Counted from the stretch's first letter, positions 1 through 8,780 are shown. The stretch is 64,000 nucleotides of DNA from an uncultured Oscillospiraceae bacterium (GCA_910578255.1 CAJTQM010000003.1:58527-122526); one strand, 5' to 3'. Numbers and translations: made by a program. Notes: generated by a model from the sequence alone, not told the origin.

Positions 1-20
1 TGTTTTGATTTGTGTTCGGT

Positions 21-58
21 AACGGCATTTCTGTTCCCCTTCAGAAATGCCGTTTTTT
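21..58 (+). terminator. Intrinsic terminator or attenuator upstream of the uracil permease gene
   Basis: A perfect 13-bp stem (21-33 with 42-54), an 8-nt loop and a run of T. No convincing promoter lies between it and the permease start at 180. It may therefore be an attenuator in the permease leader rather than only the end of an upstream gene. Too little upstream sequence is present to see a PyrR-type anti-terminator. Confidence 0.75.
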
Positions 59-179
59 ACTGTCCGCCTGCCGCCTGTCCATTTTGCGGCGGCGGGGATG
101 AGGTGTCTTCCCTTTCGGTCTCGCCGGAAGGGCCCGCGCCCGGTCGGCGCGGGACAAAAACAAACAGGGAGGAAATCAA

Positions 180-1517
180 ATGAGCAAACAGGCAACCGCC
201 TCTTCCGAGCCCATCCGCGACGCGCGGACGCTGGGCATGGGGAAAATGCTGGTTTTGGGCGTCCAGCACATGTTCGCCATGTTCGGCGCCACGATTCTGG
301 TGCCCATCATCACCGGATTGAGTGTACAGGTAACCTTACTCTGCGCCGGTCTGGGAACGCTGTTCTTCCACCTTTGCACCAAATTTAAGGTGCCGGCCTT
401 TTTGGGCTCGTCTTTCGCGTTTTTAGGCGGGTTTACCGCCGTAAAAATGCTGGACACCGGCATTTATGCCAACCTGTCCGAAGCGGAAAAGCTGCCCTAC
501 GCCTGCGGCGGCATCGTCGTGGCCGGGCTTTTGTATCTGGTGATGGCGGCGGTGGTCCGGGTCGTAGGAATCCGGCGGGTCATGTGCTTTCTGCCTCCGG
601 TGGTCACCGGCCCGATCATCATCCTCATCGGCCTGATTTTAGCGCCCAGCGCTGTGACCAACGCCTCGGAAAACTGGTGGCTGGCCGCCCTTTCCGTAGC
701 GGTGATCGTGGTTTGCAACATGTGGGGCCGGGGCATGATCAAGATCATCCCCATTTTAATGGGCGTTTTGATCTCTTACTTCGTTGCGCTGTGCTTTGGC
801 ATGATCGACTTTACCGAAGTGGCGAAAGCGGGGATCGTGGGGCTTCCGCCCTTCCAGCTGGCCAAGTTTGACCTGTCTGCCATCCTGATTATGGCCCCCA
901 TCGCCATCGCCTCCATGATGGAGCACATCGGCGACATGTCGGCCATCGGCGCTACCTGCGGCGAAAACTACATTGAAAATCCCGGCTTGCACCGAAGCCT
1001 GCTGGGCGACGGTCTGGCCACCTCTTTAGCCGCTATGTTCGGCGGACCGGCCAATACCACCTACGGCGAAAACACCGGCGTTTTAGTGCTGTCCCGGGTG
1101 TATGACCCCCGTGTGGTGCGTATCGCCGCCTACGGCGCCATCATCCTCTCCTTCAGCCCCGCCTTCGCGGAGATCATTCACTCCATCCCCACGGCGATTA
1201 TCGGCGGCGTCTCTTTTGTTTTGTACGGCATGATCTCGGCGGTAGGGGTGCGCAACGTGGTGGAAAACAAGGTGGACTTCACCAATACCCGCAATCTCTT
1301 GATCGCCGCGGTCATCCTTGTCAGCGGCCTGGGCTTTAACGGCTTTGGCGGGCTGACCTTTACGATCTTCGGCAGCAGTCTGACCCTGACCGGTCTTGCC
1401 ATCGCCGCCATTCTGGGTATTTTGCTCAACGCGATTCTCCCCGGAAAAGACTACCAGTTCGGCGAGGATTTACAGGGGGATACCTCCGTCACCTTCCAGA
1501 GCAATGTGAACAAATAG
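180..1517 (+). CDS. uraA: Uracil permease (NCS2/NAT family)
   Basis: This is an integral membrane nucleobase:cation symporter, most likely for uracil. The 445-residue product is hydrophobic almost throughout, consistent with the 14-helix NCS2 fold. It keeps the two acidic substrate-site motifs of UraA: EHIGD (Glu near residue 248) and NTTYGEN (Glu near residue 297). The start at 180 follows a GGGAGGAA ribosome binding site. The gene stands alone, between a terminator at its 5' side and a strong terminator just after its stop. Uracil is the likely substrate because the motifs follow UraA/PyrP rather than the xanthine permeases, but the substrate is inferred. Confidence 0.93.
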   Translation: MSKQATASSEPIRDARTLGMGKMLVLGVQHMFAMFGATILVPIITGLSVQVTLLCAGLGTLFFHLCTKFKVPAFLGSSFAFLGGFTAVKMLDTGIYANLSEAEKLPYACGGIVVAGLLYLVMAAVVRVVGIRRVMCFLPPVVTGPIIILIGLILAPSAVTNASENWWLAALSVAVIVVCNMWGRGMIKIIPILMGVLISYFVALCFGMIDFTEVAKAGIVGLPPFQLAKFDLSAILIMAPIAIASMMEHIGDMSAIGATCGENYIENPGLHRSLLGDGLATSLAAMFGGPANTTYGENTGVLVLSRVYDPRVVRIAAYGAIILSFSPAFAEIIHSIPTAIIGGVSFVLYGMISAVGVRNVVENKVDFTNTRNLLIAAVILVSGLGFNGFGGLTFTIFGSSLTLTGLAIAAILGILLNAILPGKDYQFGEDLQGDTSVTFQSNVNK

Positions 1518-1532
1518 CCCCCAAAAAGCAGT

Positions 1533-1562
1533 AAAAAAGGAGCGGTTTTCCGCTCCTTTTTT
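1533..1562. terminator. Bidirectional intrinsic terminator
   Basis: The stem AAAAAGGAGCGG/CCGCTCCTTTTT with a short loop is flanked by A and T runs. It can end both the permease gene (plus strand) and the convergent nitroreductase gene (minus strand). Confidence 0.85.
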
Positions 1563-1598
1563 CTTTCAGAGAAACCCGGCCGCCCGGCGTTCGCCCTG

Positions 1599-2123
1599 CT
1601 ACAGGATCTTCACCACATACCCCTCTTTGCGGGGCTTGGGCTGGAGCAGTTCCCCGTCCGGATAGCCCAGGGCCAGCGCACCAACGCCGCACAGCGGCTG
1701 GGTGATCCCCCACTGGGCCAGCAACGCCTTTCCCTCGTCCGAATCGAACATCTCCCGCTCCCGGTGGATCCAGCAGCTGGCAAGACCCAGAGAATGGGCG
1801 GCCAGCATCATGTTTTGTAAAACGCAGCTGCCGTCCTCTACCCGGGTGCCCCGTTCCCGGTCCGCCAGCACCAGCAAAACGGTGGGTGCGCCGTAGTAAG
1901 GGTTCCCGTCCCGCCCCATAATCCTGGCGTTTAGCTGCGCCAGCTTTTCAATCGTCTGGGGATTCTGCACCGCGACGATCACCGGGGACTGCATCCCCAT
2001 ACCGGTGGGCGCATAGGTGCCCGCTTCTAAAATGAGGTCCAATTTCTCCTGCTCCACCTGCTTGGGCAGATATTTTCGGACCGACCGTCTCGTTTTAAGA
2101 TTTTCCAATACCGGATTTGTCAT
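1599..2123 (-). CDS. Nitroreductase family protein (FMN-dependent NAD(P)H oxidoreductase)
   Basis: The 174-residue product belongs to the nitroreductase fold. The N-terminal RRSVRKY segment (residues 12-18) is the family's FMN-phosphate contact, and the central GSCVLQNMMLAAHSLGLASCWIH segment has the usual helix that packs on the flavin. Such enzymes reduce nitro compounds, quinones or flavins in the cytosol; the natural substrate cannot be read here. The start follows GGAGG. It is monocistronic, convergent with the permease gene, and has its own promoter at 2187-2215. Confidence 0.88.
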   Translation of the reverse strand: MTNPVLENLKTRRSVRKYLPKQVEQEKLDLILEAGTYAPTGMGMQSPVIVAVQNPQTIEKLAQLNARIMGRDGNPYYGAPTVLLVLADRERGTRVEDGSCVLQNMMLAAHSLGLASCWIHREREMFDSDEGKALLAQWGITQPLCGVGALALGYPDGELLQPKPRKEGYVVKIL

Positions 2124-2186
2124 GGAAAAGCCTCCTTCTGCTTTTTTCGTCCAGCGGGCCCAATGGTCTTTTGGCCCTTTGAATTT

Positions 2187-2215
2187 AGTATAAACGAATC
2201 AAGAGAAAAAAGCAA
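2187..2215 (-). promoter_or_regulatory. SigA-type promoter for the nitroreductase gene
   Basis: On the minus strand, TTGCTT (2210-2215), a 17-bp spacer and TATACT (2187-2192). It lies about 65 bp upstream of the start codon. Confidence 0.55.
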
Positions 2216-2236
2216 AAGATCCCGCCGGATGCTCTT

Positions 2237-3124
2237 TTACGCAAAGGTCTGGACCAGCTGGCGGCGGGCCGCCGCGTCCGGGAGAAATACGCCGGCCTTA
2301 TTCCAGCCGCCGGTAAGGGTATAAGCCTGGGCCGGCTGTGCGCTTAGCTTGGAAAGAAAGGTCAGCGCCGGCAGACGGGATTCGTAATCCAGGTAGGAGA
2401 TATCGGTATCCACCAGGTCTAAAAGGCCGCTGACCAGCGACTCGGCATTCTGGCCCAGCACCGCATCCAGCCGGCTGTTGATATAGCTGGCGATGAGACT
2501 TGCCCCCTCCCGGCACTGCTCCAGCTGCCCGCCCTTGTAGTCCGGGTAGCGCAGGATGTCCAGAAATTTCTGCCCGTCGATCAGCTGCCGGCCGGCGGAA
2601 AGGCTGATGAACATTCCGTTTTCGTGGTAGGAAAGATCCTGATCCAACTCATATTCGGCAATACCGACGCGGTTGATCGCGTCGATCAGCGCCTGGGCGT
2701 CCCCGTCGGCGTACCGGTCCACCGGAATGGAGTAGGTATCGGACAGCGCCTTCGATACCGCCGGCGCGCCGCCTGTTTGATACGCCTGCGCCAGGGTGGC
2801 AAAGCCCGTCTGCTCCTGCAGCGCCGTATCCAAAGGAAAAAGGATCACCGGAATCCGGCCGCTGAGCATATCCAGCCGTACCAGCGCAAAAAACACCGCC
2901 TCCCCCGCCTGGGGACTGTGGCAGGTCAGCAGCACCGTCAGATTATCCTCTTCGTCCGGCAGGTAAAAAGCGTCGGCGGAAATCTGGCTGGAGGGGGACT
3001 GCTCCTGTACGGGATTCATAACAAAAACCACAATCAGGCCCATCATGGCCAGTACAAAAAAAGACAGTGCGAAAGCCAGCACAAAAAAGCGGACCTTTTG
3101 CTTTTTGGGGGATTTTTGCGACAT
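2237..3124 (-). CDS. Membrane-anchored, LytR-CpsA-Psr (LCP)-like protein
   Basis: The 295-residue product has one N-terminal membrane helix (about residues 12-35) and an extracytoplasmic domain. The domain has an LCP-like order: a segment with INRVGIAEYELDQDL, then LSAGRQLIDGQKFLDILRY, then a helix. Classical LCP enzymes attach teichoic acids or glycans to peptidoglycan and have conserved Arg/Asp residues in this region that are not clearly present here, so catalysis is uncertain. ATG at 3124 is chosen because AAAAGGAG sits 8-9 nt upstream; a GTG at 3133 abuts that site. It lies 27 bp after spoIIR and is probably cotranscribed with it, hinting at a sporulation-linked role. Confidence 0.6.
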   Translation of the reverse strand: MSQKSPKKQKVRFFVLAFALSFFVLAMMGLIVVFVMNPVQEQSPSSQISADAFYLPDEEDNLTVLLTCHSPQAGEAVFFALVRLDMLSGRIPVILFPLDTALQEQTGFATLAQAYQTGGAPAVSKALSDTYSIPVDRYADGDAQALIDAINRVGIAEYELDQDLSYHENGMFISLSAGRQLIDGQKFLDILRYPDYKGGQLEQCREGASLIASYINSRLDAVLGQNAESLVSGLLDLVDTDISYLDYESRLPALTFLSKLSAQPAQAYTLTGGWNKAGVFLPDAAARRQLVQTFA

Positions 3125-3151
3125 ATTCTTCACTCCTTTTGCCCGGGTTTA

Positions 3152-3754
3152 TTATTCGTCTAAACGGCGGCAGAGCGCTTCCCACCACTCCACCACCGCC
3201 AGCTTCGCCCGGTAACGGGGCAGTTCCTGCCTCTTTAATAAACTGTCGCCGATTTGGGAGTCGGCCTCGGTGAATCCAGTTTCCGCCGCACTGACACAAA
3301 GCGGCGGGTAAAGAACGCACCACCAGTTTTTCCCCGCCGCCTCCCCAATTTCGATGCGGACCGCCGTATAGGTCCCGGCGGGCAGGATGACGTCGTCATA
3401 CTGCCGGGTTTCAAAAAACATATCGGTGACCGAAACCTCTACCGGCAGATCGTAGCCGTTGTGTACGGCGGTCTGGCGCGCCGTTCGCCGGATATCGGAC
3501 AGCTGTTCTTTCGCCGCGCCGATCATTTTTTCCCGGGTATCGCAGCCGGAAAACAAATCCCCCGACTGAGCCAGCACCGCGTCCCGGATCTTGAGCTTCA
3601 GCGCCTGATCCGCAGGGGAATCGGAGTTGGCCAGAATATGCAGCCGAAGGGTATTTTCCCGGATAAAGAAGCACTGCTCGCCAAAGGCGAGAAATCCGGA
3701 ACAAAAAAAGCTTAAAATGCAGGCGATGAGCACAAACCATTCTTTTTTTCGCAT
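3152..3754 (-). CDS. spoIIR: Stage II sporulation protein R
   Basis: SpoIIR is the forespore signal that crosses the septum and triggers SpoIIGA to process pro-SigE in the mother cell. The 200-residue product has an N-terminal hydrophobic export/anchor segment (about 6-24). It carries the family hallmarks RLHILANSDSPADQALKLKIRD (37 onward) and NWWCVLYPPLC (about 142-152). Length matches the family. GGACGGGG lies about 9 nt before the ATG. A SigF-type promoter lies just upstream, as expected for this gene. It directly precedes the LCP-like gene on the same strand. Confidence 0.93.
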   Translation of the reverse strand: MRKKEWFVLIACILSFFCSGFLAFGEQCFFIRENTLRLHILANSDSPADQALKLKIRDAVLAQSGDLFSGCDTREKMIGAAKEQLSDIRRTARQTAVHNGYDLPVEVSVTDMFFETRQYDDVILPAGTYTAVRIEIGEAAGKNWWCVLYPPLCVSAAETGFTEADSQIGDSLLKRQELPRYRAKLAVVEWWEALCRRLDE

Positions 3755-3789
3755 ATGTAAACCCCGTCCTTACCTTCAATTTCTGAGCG

Positions 3790-3819
3790 TAGTATGGACG
3801 GGGTTTTTCTTTTCTATAC
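3790..3819 (-). promoter_or_regulatory. Candidate SigF promoter of spoIIR
   Basis: On the minus strand, GTATA (3815-3819), a 15-bp spacer and GTCCATACTA (3790-3799). This matches the Bacillus SigF pattern GYATA-N15-GGNNANAHTR at all but one -10 position. It ends 36 bp before the spoIIR start. Its -10 region lies on one arm of an 11-bp inverted repeat (3759-3769 with 3796-3806), whose role is unknown. Confidence 0.65.
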
Positions 3820-3856
3820 AATTTTTCACAAAAGCGCTGTCAAACAAAAGGGCGGA

Positions 3857-4735
3857 TTATTCCAGGCGCAAAAGCCTGGGGCCGTAGGCTACCGGCCGGA
3901 CCACAAAGACGCTGCCACCGCGCTGATACAGCTGCCGGGCGCAGCGAAGGGCCGGTTTTTTCGCCGCAAAAAGGCCGAATACCGCCGTGCCGCTGCCGGT
4001 CATCCGGCTGCCTAAAGCGCCGTTTTGGCACATCTGCCGGCGAAGATCCTGGACTTCCGGAAGAAAAACCGCCTGCTCCAAAACGTTTTCCAAAAGCGCT
4101 CCCAGCGCCGGCAGATCCTCCCGGCAAAACGCCTGCAGCGCCTGGTCTGTTTTGGGATGGCGAACGGTTTTCAGCGCGTCGTATGCGGCAAAGCAGCTGC
4201 CGGTTTTCATCCCCCGCTCCGGCTTTACGATGACCAGCCACCCCTTTTTAAGCGGCGGCAGCGGGGTGATTTTTTCCCCGATCCCCCGGACCAGCCCGGC
4301 GCCGCCCAAAAGGCAGAAGGGCAGATCCGCGCCCAGGCGAAGGCCGATCTGGCACAATTCCTCTGCGGAAAAAGGCCGGCCCGCCAGCGCGTTGAGCCCT
4401 ACCAGTACACCGGCGGCGTCGGCGCTGCCCCCGGCCATCCCCGCCTCCATGGGGACCCGCTTTTCCACCTGAATTTCAATTCCCCATTCCCGGCCAAGCG
4501 CCCCAAAAAACGCCTTGGCCGCCTGACAGGCCAGGTTTTTTTCGCCGGTGGGGACTGCGGGGTTGGAGCAGGAAAGCCGGATGCCCGACTCCTGCCGTTC
4601 GATTATGCAAACGGTATTTTCCAAACCGACCGCGTGCATGAGCATCTCCATCTCATGATAGCCGTCCGGCCGCCGCCCCAAAATATCCAGCGTCAGATTG
4701 ACCTTTCCCGGCGCGGATACCACTGCTGTTGCCAT
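3857..4735 (-). CDS. ispE: 4-diphosphocytidyl-2-C-methyl-D-erythritol kinase
   Basis: IspE phosphorylates CDP-methylerythritol in the MEP route to isoprenoids. The 292-residue product is a GHMP kinase. SAPGKVNL (7-14) carries the catalytic Lys11, the glycine-rich ATP loop PMEAGMAGGSADAAG spans about 95-109, Asp137 is the likely catalytic Asp, and GSRMTGSGTAVFG is the third GHMP motif near the C-terminus. The ATG follows AGGAGGTG. It lies 13 bp after dusB and is probably transcribed with it. Confidence 0.95.
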   Translation of the reverse strand: MATAVVSAPGKVNLTLDILGRRPDGYHEMEMLMHAVGLENTVCIIERQESGIRLSCSNPAVPTGEKNLACQAAKAFFGALGREWGIEIQVEKRVPMEAGMAGGSADAAGVLVGLNALAGRPFSAEELCQIGLRLGADLPFCLLGGAGLVRGIGEKITPLPPLKKGWLVIVKPERGMKTGSCFAAYDALKTVRHPKTDQALQAFCREDLPALGALLENVLEQAVFLPEVQDLRRQMCQNGALGSRMTGSGTAVFGLFAAKKPALRCARQLYQRGGSVFVVRPVAYGPRLLRLE

Positions 4736-4748
4736 TTTGCCGCACCTC

Positions 4749-5729
4749 CTAAACGTCCGCCGCTGCTGCCAGCAGCGCGTCCTCCACCAGCTTTTCCAGA
4801 TCCCGCAGCGTTTTCAGCGCGCCGGTGCGTCCCCGCAGCCGGGCGGCGCCATGCACCCCCTTTAAGTACCAGGCGGCGTGCTTTCGCGCCTCTTTAAGTG
4901 CCACCGGCTCCCCTTTGTACAAAACAGCCCGGCGGGTCTGCTCCAGCAGATAGTCCAGCCGTTGGGAAAGCGGCGGGTCCGGAAGAAGCACACCGTCGGC
5001 GAAATAGCGCTGGATCTGGGCGAAAAGATAGGGGTTGCCCAGCGCCCCCCGGCCGATCATCACCAAGTCGACGCCGGTCTGCTCGTACATCCGCACGGCG
5101 GATTCCACCGAATCCACATCGCCGTTGCCGATGACCGGAATTTTGACCGCATCCTTCACCGCCTTGATGATCTGCCAGTCGGCCGAGGGAGCGTACATCT
5201 GCTGCCGGGTGCGGCCGTGGATGGTCAGGGCCGCCGCGCCGCTTTGCTCCGCCATTTTGGCGAATTCCACCGCGTTGACCGACCGCTCATCCCAGCCCTT
5301 GCGAAACTTGACTGTCACCGGCACCGGCACCGCCCGGACCACCTCCTGGATAATCCGGGAGGCTTTCGCCGGGTCCTTCATCAACGCGCTGCCGCCGCCG
5401 TTTCCCGCCACCTTCGGCGCGGGGCAGCCCATATTGATGTCGATGATGTCCGGGCAGTAAGCCATCGACAATTCGGCGGCCCGGGCCATGGTCAGCGGGT
5501 CGTCGCCAAACAGCTGAATCCCGCCGGGATGCTCCTCTTCGCCCAGCTTTAAAAGATCCGCCGTTTTTTTATTTTGATAGGTAAGCCCCTTGGAACTGGT
5601 CATCTCCCCCACCGTATAGCAGGCACCCAGGCTGCGGCAAAGTTCCCGAAAGGCCCGGTCGGCCACCCCGGCCAGCGGCGCCAACGCAGCCGTTTTTTGC
5701 AACTCGACAGTCCCGATTTTTACAGTCAT
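4749..5729 (-). CDS. dusB: tRNA-dihydrouridine synthase B
   Basis: DusB reduces uridine to dihydrouridine in the tRNA D-loop using FMN. With the start at 5729 the product has 326 residues and aligns from the usual IGTVEL/LAPLAGV beginning. It keeps QLFGDDP, the catalytic Cys in NMGCPAPK (Cys102), KFRKGWD, TIHGRTR and the FMN phosphate site MIGRGALGNPYLF. The frame is open up to an ATG at 5804, but that codon has no ribosome binding site and the extra 25 residues are atypical; AAAGGGG lies 11 nt before 5729. It shares a divergent region with rsmA and likely forms an operon with ispE. Confidence 0.93.
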   Translation of the reverse strand: MTVKIGTVELQKTAALAPLAGVADRAFRELCRSLGACYTVGEMTSSKGLTYQNKKTADLLKLGEEEHPGGIQLFGDDPLTMARAAELSMAYCPDIIDINMGCPAPKVAGNGGGSALMKDPAKASRIIQEVVRAVPVPVTVKFRKGWDERSVNAVEFAKMAEQSGAAALTIHGRTRQQMYAPSADWQIIKAVKDAVKIPVIGNGDVDSVESAVRMYEQTGVDLVMIGRGALGNPYLFAQIQRYFADGVLLPDPPLSQRLDYLLEQTRRAVLYKGEPVALKEARKHAAWYLKGVHGAARLRGRTGALKTLRDLEKLVEDALLAAAADV

Positions 5730-5828
5730 CCGGCCCATTGCCCCTTTGCTTTCCGGCGCCCGTTCAAACCCGCCGAAGCGGATATGGGTGCCGGGATTTC
5801 CCATTTTTTATAGACACATATTGTTTTT

Positions 5829-5857
5829 ATCATACCAAAAAGAATTTCTTTTCGCAA
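5829..5857 (-). promoter_or_regulatory. Promoter of dusB-ispE
   Basis: On the minus strand, TTGCGA (5852-5857), a 17-bp spacer and TATGAT (5829-5834). This gives a leader of about 90 nt to the ATG at 5729. Confidence 0.6.
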
Positions 5858-5900
5858 CGGGACCGGCGGGGAAAAAATCTGCCGTCCGGCGGCGATCCGA

Positions 5901-5928
5901 TTACAAAGGGCAAATTTTATGGTATACT
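5901..5928 (+). promoter_or_regulatory. Promoter of rsmA
   Basis: TTACAA (5901-5906), a 16-bp spacer and TATACT (5923-5928), about 100 bp before the rsmA start. Confidence 0.5.
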
Positions 5929-6025
5929 AATGGTGCAATCATTACCGCGCCGGCCCACAGGGCGGCCCATCCCCCATTTTACCGGCGTTTTGGGGGAAGA
6001 AAAAGCTTTTGCAGGAGGAAGCGAT

Positions 6026-6901
6026 ATGTCCCAGCTTTCCAACATCAAAACGGTGCGGGAGATTTTGTCCCGCCACGGATTTACCTTTTCCAAAAAGCTT
6101 GGCCAGAATTTTATCGTCAACCCGTCGGTCTGTCCCCGCATCGCAGAAGAAGGCGGCGCCGGGCCGGATACCGGCGTATTGGAAATCGGGCCGGGGATCG
6201 GGGTGCTCACCTGGGAACTGGCGGCCCGGGCCAAAAAGGTCGTGGCCATTGAACTGGACCAGCGGCTTTTGCCGGTGCTGGACGAAACCCTGTCGGAATT
6301 TTTAAATGTGACGGTCCTGCACGCGGATGTTTTAAAGATTGATTTGGAAAGTCTCATCCGGCGGGAATTTTCCGGGATGGAGGTGGTGGTCTGCGCAAAC
6401 CTGCCGTACTACATCACCTCGCCGATTCTCATGCGCCTTTTAGAGGCGCGGCTGCCGGTCAAGGCCATTACCGTTATGGTCCAAAAAGAGGCGGCTGTCC
6501 GGATCTGCGCCGCGCCCGGCGAAAGAAACGCCGGCGCGCTGTCCGCCGCCGTTTTTTACTACGCGCAGCCGCGGGTGCTGTTTTCCGTGTCCCGGGGAAG
6601 CTTTCTGCCCGCGCCGGAGGTGGATTCGGCGGTGATCCGGCTGGATGTGCGTCCACAGCCCGCCGTGTCCCCGCCGGACGAGGCGCTGTTTTTCCGGGTG
6701 ATCCGGGCAGGGTTTTCCCAGCGCCGCAAAACGCTGGCCAATTCCCTTTCCTCGGGGCTGGGGATGGAAAAGGGACAGGTGGGCGCGGCGCTGGTCCAAG
6801 CGCAGATTGAACCTTCCGCTCGGGCCGAGCAGTTGACGCTGGAGGATTTCTGCCGCCTGACCGAGGTGATTTTTTCCGTAAAAAAGGGGGAAAAAGTTTA
6901 A
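6026..6901 (+). CDS. rsmA: 16S rRNA (adenine1518-N6/adenine1519-N6)-dimethyltransferase
   Basis: RsmA (KsgA) dimethylates two adjacent adenines in helix 45 of 16S rRNA during late 30S assembly. The 291-residue product has GQNF (26-29), the SAM-binding LEIGPGIGVLT (52-62), the catalytic NLPYY (125-129) and the C-terminal FSQRRKTLANSL rRNA-contact segment. The start at 6026 follows GCAGGAGGAA. The open frame extends upstream to 5738, but that part has no family resemblance. It is divergent from dusB and probably monocistronic. Confidence 0.95.
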   Translation: MSQLSNIKTVREILSRHGFTFSKKLGQNFIVNPSVCPRIAEEGGAGPDTGVLEIGPGIGVLTWELAARAKKVVAIELDQRLLPVLDETLSEFLNVTVLHADVLKIDLESLIRREFSGMEVVVCANLPYYITSPILMRLLEARLPVKAITVMVQKEAAVRICAAPGERNAGALSAAVFYYAQPRVLFSVSRGSFLPAPEVDSAVIRLDVRPQPAVSPPDEALFFRVIRAGFSQRRKTLANSLSSGLGMEKGQVGAALVQAQIEPSARAEQLTLEDFCRLTEVIFSVKKGEKV

Positions 6902-7030
6902 AAATCCCCAGTTTTTTGGGCATAAATTATTCACATTTTGGTGTTATTTTCAAAGGGATCTATATTTCCGTCCACAGGCCGCCAAAAGGAGAAGGCAATT
7001 CCGACGACGTTTTGAAGCGGAGGTATTTTA

Positions 7031-7468
7031 ATGAACCGTTTGATTTTATCCCAACCGGCGCAGCGCCCTGCAAGGCGTTGCACCGTTGTCTGCATAACCG
7101 ATCAATTTCACTGCGAAAAACTGATCCGCGCAGGGCGGCTGATCGCGGATCTTTCCAAAACGGCGCTGGCTGTAGTCAACGTCTCCAGCCCCGATCTTTC
7201 CAAAAACGACGCCAAGGCGCTGGAATACCTGTTCCGGATCTCCAAGGAAAACGGCGCCCAAATGACTGTTTTGTATTCGGATCACCCTCTGCAGGAACTG
7301 GAACAGTTCATCCGGGAGCAAAAAGCCCAAAATGTCGTAACCGGCGTGGCGTCGCAAAAATCGTCGATGCTGCCGGGGCTGTGGAAAAAATGTGCCGATG
7401 TCCAATTCTTTACCGTAAAAAAAGACGGCTCCTTTTCCGAATCGGAAGAGCCCTCATTCATCGCATAA
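7031..7468 (+). CDS. Universal-stress-protein-like nucleotide-binding protein
   Basis: This 145-residue protein is cytosolic and has alternating beta-alpha elements. TVVCITDQFHCEKLIRAGRLIADLS followed by LAVVNVSS resembles the start of UspA-type or KdpD-USP domains, where the first strand binds ATP. The middle has VLYSDHPLQELEQFIREQKAQNVVTGV, which fits the second half of a USP-like Rossmann fold. No membrane or kinase part is attached. The ATG follows GCGGAGG. It lies between rsmA and an alpha/beta hydrolase gene on the same strand. The family call is based on pattern only. Confidence 0.55.
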   Translation: MNRLILSQPAQRPARRCTVVCITDQFHCEKLIRAGRLIADLSKTALAVVNVSSPDLSKNDAKALEYLFRISKENGAQMTVLYSDHPLQELEQFIREQKAQNVVTGVASQKSSMLPGLWKKCADVQFFTVKKDGSFSESEEPSFIA

Positions 7469-7540
7469 AAGCGGCGGCCCCGAAAAGTCCTTTGCGGGAC
7501 CGGCGGCAAAATCCTTTTCAATTGGGAGGCGAGCAAAAGC

Positions 7541-8473
7541 ATGAATCACGACGAAATGCGAACCTTTTCTTTTCCCAGCGTGGACCGGGTCCACACCATC
7601 CAGGCAGTCACCTGGATGCCCACCGAACAGCCCTGCCGGGCGATCATTCAGGTTTCTCACGGGATGACCGAATACTTTGGCCGGTATGAGGAATTCGCCC
7701 ATGCCATGACAAAGCAGGGCTTCGCCGTATCCGGCCATGACCATTTGGGCCACAAAACCAGTGTGAGCGACGACAGCGAACTGGGGTATTTTGCCGCGCA
7801 GGACGGGTGGAAGCTGGTCATCGCCGACCTGCACACCCACACGCTGGAATTAAAAAAGCAGTATCCCGGCACGCCCATTTTCCTGCTGGGTCACTCGATG
7901 GGGTCGTTTATCGCCCGCTGCTATCTGGCCCGCTACAGCGACCTTTTGGACGGCGGGATTCTGGTGGGGACCGGCGGTCCCAATCCCGGCGCCAAAGCCG
8001 GAAAGCTGCTGGCCCAGGGCCTTTGCAAGGCCGGCAAGGGGCAAAAGCCCAGCGCGCTTTTGCAAAAGCTTGCCTTTGGCAGCTACAACAGCCGCTTTGA
8101 CGGGCGGACCCCCTACGACTGGCTGAGCCGGGACAATCAGCTGGTGGACCGGTACACCGCCGACCCCTACTGCACCTTTGTGTTCACCGCCGCCGGCTTT
8201 CGGGATCTGTTCACCCTATATGATTTCGCCAACGACCTGCGGGCCTTTCGGGCGGTGCCGAAAGAATTTCCGCTGCTGCTTCTTTCCGGCGGCGACGACC
8301 CGGTGGGCGCTTACGGGGAAGGTCCGCGCAAGGTATCGGAACTGTTCCAGCAGACCGGCCACATCGACGTGACGCTGCGGCTGTATCCCGGCGGACGGCA
8401 TGAAATCCTCAACGAAACCAACCGAAACGAGGTGTACGAGGGACTTGCCCACTGGATTCAGCGGCGGATCTGA
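7541..8473 (+). CDS. Alpha/beta hydrolase, lysophospholipase/monoacylglycerol lipase-like
   Basis: The 310-residue product has the serine-hydrolase fold of the Hydrolase_4 group. HGMTEYFGRYEEFA and SGHDHLGHK occur early, GHSMGSF is the nucleophile elbow (Ser at about 113), LLSGGDDPVG carries the acid, and GGRHEILNE gives the catalytic His near the C-terminus. No signal peptide is seen, so it is probably cytosolic and acts on lysolipids or other esters. GGGAGG precedes the ATG. It follows the USP-like gene after 72 bp. Confidence 0.85.
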   Translation: MNHDEMRTFSFPSVDRVHTIQAVTWMPTEQPCRAIIQVSHGMTEYFGRYEEFAHAMTKQGFAVSGHDHLGHKTSVSDDSELGYFAAQDGWKLVIADLHTHTLELKKQYPGTPIFLLGHSMGSFIARCYLARYSDLLDGGILVGTGGPNPGAKAGKLLAQGLCKAGKGQKPSALLQKLAFGSYNSRFDGRTPYDWLSRDNQLVDRYTADPYCTFVFTAAGFRDLFTLYDFANDLRAFRAVPKEFPLLLLSGGDDPVGAYGEGPRKVSELFQQTGHIDVTLRLYPGGRHEILNETNRNEVYEGLAHWIQRRI

Positions 8474-8509
8474 CCGCCTTGGCCAAAGGGCTTTACCCTT
8501 CTGCTCGTT

Positions 8510-8704
8510 CTATCGCGCTTGAGCGCCCTCGTCCTTTTCCAAAGGCGCCCAGCAAACCGGTCCCAGAGCCAACCGGACCAGCAGTCTTTGGGCCGCTTCG
8601 GGAAGGCGGTCAAAACTTGCCCTATATCCTTTAAGATCCGAAAGGCGCCTTTGATCGGCCATAATGTGGGTGACGCAAGGCTGTTTTATCTTTTCCTTTG
8701 CCAT
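8510..8704 (-). CDS. Small basic protein of unknown function
   Basis: A 64-residue open frame begins MAKEKIKQPCVTHIMADQ and has AAQRLLVRLALG near its end. I do not recognise a family. The reason to keep it is a strong ribosome binding site (AAAAGGGGGTGG) about 6 nt before the ATG at 8704, and no other gene fills the space. It is convergent with the hydrolase gene and divergent from the recombinase. It could still be a chance frame. Confidence 0.35.
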   Translation of the reverse strand: MAKEKIKQPCVTHIMADQRRLSDLKGYRASFDRLPEAAQRLLVRLALGPVCWAPLEKDEGAQAR

Positions 8705-8780
8705 CAAAGCCCACCCCCTTTTCTTTCAAAATTCCTATGCGCCCCGCCGCCTGTTCTATACCAGCAGGGGCAAAATCCAC

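Noticed and set aside
4025..4897. A 290-codon plus-strand frame
   Set aside because: Shadow of ispE and dusB, which match their families on the minus strand.
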